This document shows, in pieces, positions 61,511 to 64,000 of a stretch of 64,000 bases of DNA; position 1 is the stretch's first letter, and every line of letters begins with the position of its first letter. A program made the translations under genes and the position numbers. The stretch lies in the NCBI RefSeq assembly GCF_934230905.1, contig NZ_CAKQFJ010000009.1, forward strand, positions 1-64,000, given 5' to 3'. The DNA is from an uncultured Veillonella sp. (lineage in GTDB: Bacteria; Bacillota; Negativicutes; Veillonellales; Veillonellaceae). Below the pieces are notes generated by a model that was given only the letters and a program-made list of their open reading frames with translations, did not search any database and was not told where the DNA came from.

Positions 61511-63466
61511 ATGAATATTTCAGGGAATGATAATAAGCGAATAGAATATACGGTTCGAGTTCTACTGTGTATTGCCGTCGTTTTGATGGGGCGTTTATTC
61601 TTTTTACAAATTATAGATAAGTCTGATTTGCAGGCAAAGAATTTAAGTCAAGTACAGGTAGATAGAAAATTACAATCTCCTCGTGGTACGATTTATGACC
61701 GCAATGGGCGTCCATTAGCCATGAGTGTGGTTACAAAATCTTTATATGCGGATCCGAAGATGATTAAACAATCACCTAATGAAATTGCTGAGCTTATCGC
61801 TCCTTACGTGACGATGTCTAAAGATAATATTGTAAAATCTTTGCAAGAGGATACTGCATTTGTATGGCTTGATCGTATGATGGAACCAGAAAAATCGAAA
61901 GCTGTAGCTCAACTGATTAAAGATAAGAATTTAGAAGGGCTTAACTTTGTAGAAGAATCTAAACGATATTATCCTAATGGTAATTTAGCTGCACAAGTGC
62001 TCGGCTTTGTTGGTACCGATGACAAGGGCCTTGATGGACTTGAAATGGTACTAGATGATGAATTAAAGGGTGGTATTCAAAAAGAATTAGTGGCAACAGA
62101 TAGAAAAGGGAATGCTATCTTTGGTTCTGTTCTATCTAAGTATTTACCTGATAAAGGCAAAAGTGTAACCTTAACAATTGATGCAAGCATTCAATTTATT
62201 GCGGAACGTGCTCTTGATAAGGCTATGGAGGATACAGGGGCTAAGCACGCTAGCGTTATCGTTATGGATCCTAAAACGGGTGAGATTTTGGCGATGGCAA
62301 ACCGCCCAACCTATGATCCAAATCATTATAATCAAGGTACAGAGGAAGATTTTAAAAATATTGCAGTAACAAATTTGTATGAACCAGGTTCTACATTTAA
62401 GCCAATTATTGCATCTGCTGCATTAGCATCTGGTAAATGGAAATTAGATCAAGTGTATAACGATAAAGGCTCATTTGTAGCGAATGGACATGTCATGCAG
62501 AATTGGAATGGCGAAGGATATGGATATGGGCCTGTTCGATTGATTGATATTTTGAAGTTTTCCATCAATACAGGTATGGCTGAAATCGGTACGACTACAG
62601 GCGCAGATATATTATCAAAATATGTACGTAATTATGGCTTCGGTTCTAAGACCGGTATAGAATTACCTGGTGAAGGCGATGGTATCTTATATGATCCTGA
62701 TGATATGAGTAAACTTGATGTAGCAACTATGTCTATAGGGCAAGGGATTGCAGTTACACCATTGCAAATGGTTCGTGCTTTTGGCGCTATAGCTAATGGT
62801 GGCAGCATGATGAAACCACATATTGTTAAATCTTACAGCAATATAAAAGGTGAGGTAACGAGTACTACTGACCCTGAAGTGGTAGGGCAACCAATACCAG
62901 AAGAAACAGCTAAAACGATTGCGGATATTCTTGAAAAAGAAGTATCTGAAGGTGGCGGTACTAAAGCGATGGTTGAAGGTTATCACTTTGGGGGTAAAAC
63001 AGGGACTGCTGAAAAGTTAGACACCAAAAATGGCGGCTATTTAGCAGGACGTTATATCGTATCCTTTATTGGCTTTGGACCAGTAGAAGATCCTAAATTT
63101 GTCGTACTCGTTGCCATCGATGATCCTAAAAAAGGTTCTCTCTATGGTAGTCAACTTGCGGCGCCAGTATTTAAAAATATCGTGTCTCAATTAGTACGTT
63201 ATTATCAGATGTCACCATCTGTTAAGGATGGCGCTACTGTGGCAACTACACCATCAGCAACACTTCCTGCAGTAAAACCTAATAGTGATGGTAGTGTAGT
63301 ATTGCCAGACTTTAGAGGTTATACATTTGGGGCGGTACGAGACTGGTTACATACAGCTGGGTTATACTTTAAACCAGATGGTACAGGAAAGGCGATTTCA
63401 CAAGAACAATTACCTGGAACTGTGGTGTCGCCGGGAACGCCGATTGTTGTTCAATTTAGTCATTAG
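61511..63466 (+). CDS. Class B penicillin-binding protein with PASTA domain (FtsI/SpoVD-like)
   Basis: 651 residues. One N-terminal transmembrane helix (about 15-34). A PBP dimerisation region has SPRGTIYDRNGRPLAMS (56-72). The transpeptidase has catalytic Ser294 in GSTFK, SIN at 351-353 and KTG at 496-498. A single PASTA domain (about 598-651) ends the chain. It cross-links septal peptidoglycan. In Firmicutes, this architecture covers both FtsI-type and SpoVD proteins; a division role is more likely here as no sporulation genes are seen. Confidence 0.92.
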   Translation: MNISGNDNKRIEYTVRVLLCIAVVLMGRLFFLQIIDKSDLQAKNLSQVQVDRKLQSPRGTIYDRNGRPLAMSVVTKSLYADPKMIKQSPNEIAELIAPYVTMSKDNIVKSLQEDTAFVWLDRMMEPEKSKAVAQLIKDKNLEGLNFVEESKRYYPNGNLAAQVLGFVGTDDKGLDGLEMVLDDELKGGIQKELVATDRKGNAIFGSVLSKYLPDKGKSVTLTIDASIQFIAERALDKAMEDTGAKHASVIVMDPKTGEILAMANRPTYDPNHYNQGTEEDFKNIAVTNLYEPGSTFKPIIASAALASGKWKLDQVYNDKGSFVANGHVMQNWNGEGYGYGPVRLIDILKFSINTGMAEIGTTTGADILSKYVRNYGFGSKTGIELPGEGDGILYDPDDMSKLDVATMSIGQGIAVTPLQMVRAFGAIANGGSMMKPHIVKSYSNIKGEVTSTTDPEVVGQPIPEETAKTIADILEKEVSEGGGTKAMVEGYHFGGKTGTAEKLDTKNGGYLAGRYIVSFIGFGPVEDPKFVVLVAIDDPKKGSLYGSQLAAPVFKNIVSQLVRYYQMSPSVKDGATVATTPSATLPAVKPNSDGSVVLPDFRGYTFGAVRDWLHTAGLYFKPDGTGKAISQEQLPGTVVSPGTPIVVQFSH

Positions 63467-63526
63467 TATGCATTTAGATGACTGCAACTATAGACAAATC
63501 GTTATATAATAGAATAAGAGAAAACT

Positions 63527-63552
63527 AAAGGTGCCTCTATAGGCACCTTTTT
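63527..63552 (+). terminator. Terminator of the PBP gene
   Basis: aaaggtgcct (63527-63536) pairs with 63541-63550 across ctat, then T residues. Confidence 0.92.
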
Positions 63553-63602
63553 ACATGAATTTATATGAGGCTTATCTTAGAGATAATGAAATGGAGATAT
63601 AC

Positions 63603-64000
63603 ATGATTGAATTACGCGGTAAAGCTGTGGCTGATGCACATAAATCAATTTTACAAGAAAAGATGGCGGGTCTAGAATCCGGGACAATTACAATGGCTGT
63701 ATTGCTTGTTGGTGATGATCATGGCGCTAACATGTACGCGGACTTCATGGAGAAAACGGCCAAAAATTTTGGCTATGGTTTCGTGCGTAAGCAATTACCA
63801 AGCACGGCTACGCATGAGGAAGTATATGATGCATTGATGTCCCTGAATCATGATGATGCAGTTCATGGTATATTGCCACTTATGCCGATGCCCAAACAAA
63901 TCAATACAGAAAAATTAATTGATGCATTGGATCCTAACAAAGATATTGATGGACTGACTACTTATAATATTGGTCTTGTAACGGCTGGTAAAGGTGGCTT
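63603..64000 (+). CDS. folD: FolD bifunctional methylenetetrahydrofolate dehydrogenase/cyclohydrolase, N-terminal part
   Basis: 132 residues are visible before the window ends. MIELRGKAVADAHK starts the catalytic domain. AVLLVGDDHGANMYADFMEKTAKNFG holds the YxxxK-type site (Tyr and Lys of the cyclohydrolase), and HGILPLMPMPKQI and NPNKDIDGL-like DPNKDIDGL are signatures. It oxidises methylene-THF and hydrolyses methenyl-THF. The usual GILVQLPLP is GILPLMPMP here. Only the start is present. Confidence 0.92.
   Translation, partial: MIELRGKAVADAHKSILQEKMAGLESGTITMAVLLVGDDHGANMYADFMEKTAKNFGYGFVRKQLPSTATHEEVYDALMSLNHDDAVHGILPLMPMPKQINTEKLIDALDPNKDIDGLTTYNIGLVTAGKGG

Overview
The window looks like a chromosomal segment of a Veillonella species (Negativicutes, V. 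parvula group). I infer this from four things seen together: low-GC DNA with Firmicutes-type genes and strong Shine-Dalgarno sites; clear diderm features (a YadA-type trimeric autotransporter and several Sec-exported proteins); a lactate/dicarboxylate-style metabolism (two-subunit class I fumarate hydratase, serine dehydratase, glutamate dehydrogenase); and a queuosine salvage locus. No database search was possible, so the genus is an inference.

Layout. 1-8.7 kb is a cell-surface region. A truncated secreted coiled-coil protein with 60-bp tandem repeats points left. A 1948-residue trimeric autotransporter and two distantly related small secreted proteins point right. 8.7-14 kb (minus strand) carries fruA, fruK, an NhaC-type antiporter and dapF. 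14.1-16.3 kb carries the general PTS genes ptsI and ptsH, so a complete fructose PTS is encoded here. 16.3-22.3 kb holds a CsoR-like repressor, a monofunctional transglycosylase, argGH behind a probable ArgR-controlled promoter, and potE.

22.4-26.9 kb is the most accessory-looking part: a membrane-anchored unknown protein, then a PLD-nuclease/helicase/DUF3427 protein with a Nudix hydrolase directly behind it. 27-30.5 kb holds a thiosulfate/mercaptopyruvate sulfurtransferase, a small membrane protein, exonuclease III, queC and queT. Between queC and queT lie a 233-bp MITE-like element and a preQ1-type riboswitch whose tail can pair with the loop of a terminator. 30.6-35.3 kb (minus) holds glutamate dehydrogenase, an alanine/glycine:cation symporter, a FadR-type GntR regulator and ispE.

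35.5-49.3 kb (plus) runs from a YitT protein, phosphoglucomutase, an ACT protein and a UPF0210 protein to wecA-like and wecB genes, then the full F-type ATP synthase set (atpZ-like, atpI-like, then atpBEFHAGDC). 49.4-50.6 kb (minus) has an unknown exported protein and a tRNA cluster (Asn, Glu, Val). 50.6-64 kb has the fumarate hydratase pair, a UPF0340 protein, an unknown membrane-anchored protein, a Crp/Fnr regulator divergent from hcp, serine dehydratase, CCA-adding enzyme, a PASTA-tailed class B PBP and the start of folD.

The strongest points for follow-up are the PLD-helicase-DUF3427/Nudix pair, the MITE-like element abutting the preQ1 switch, a Crp-type palindrome upstream of the autotransporter, a second acidic residue in the ATP synthase c-subunit ion site, and the coiled coil after the autotransporter membrane anchor.
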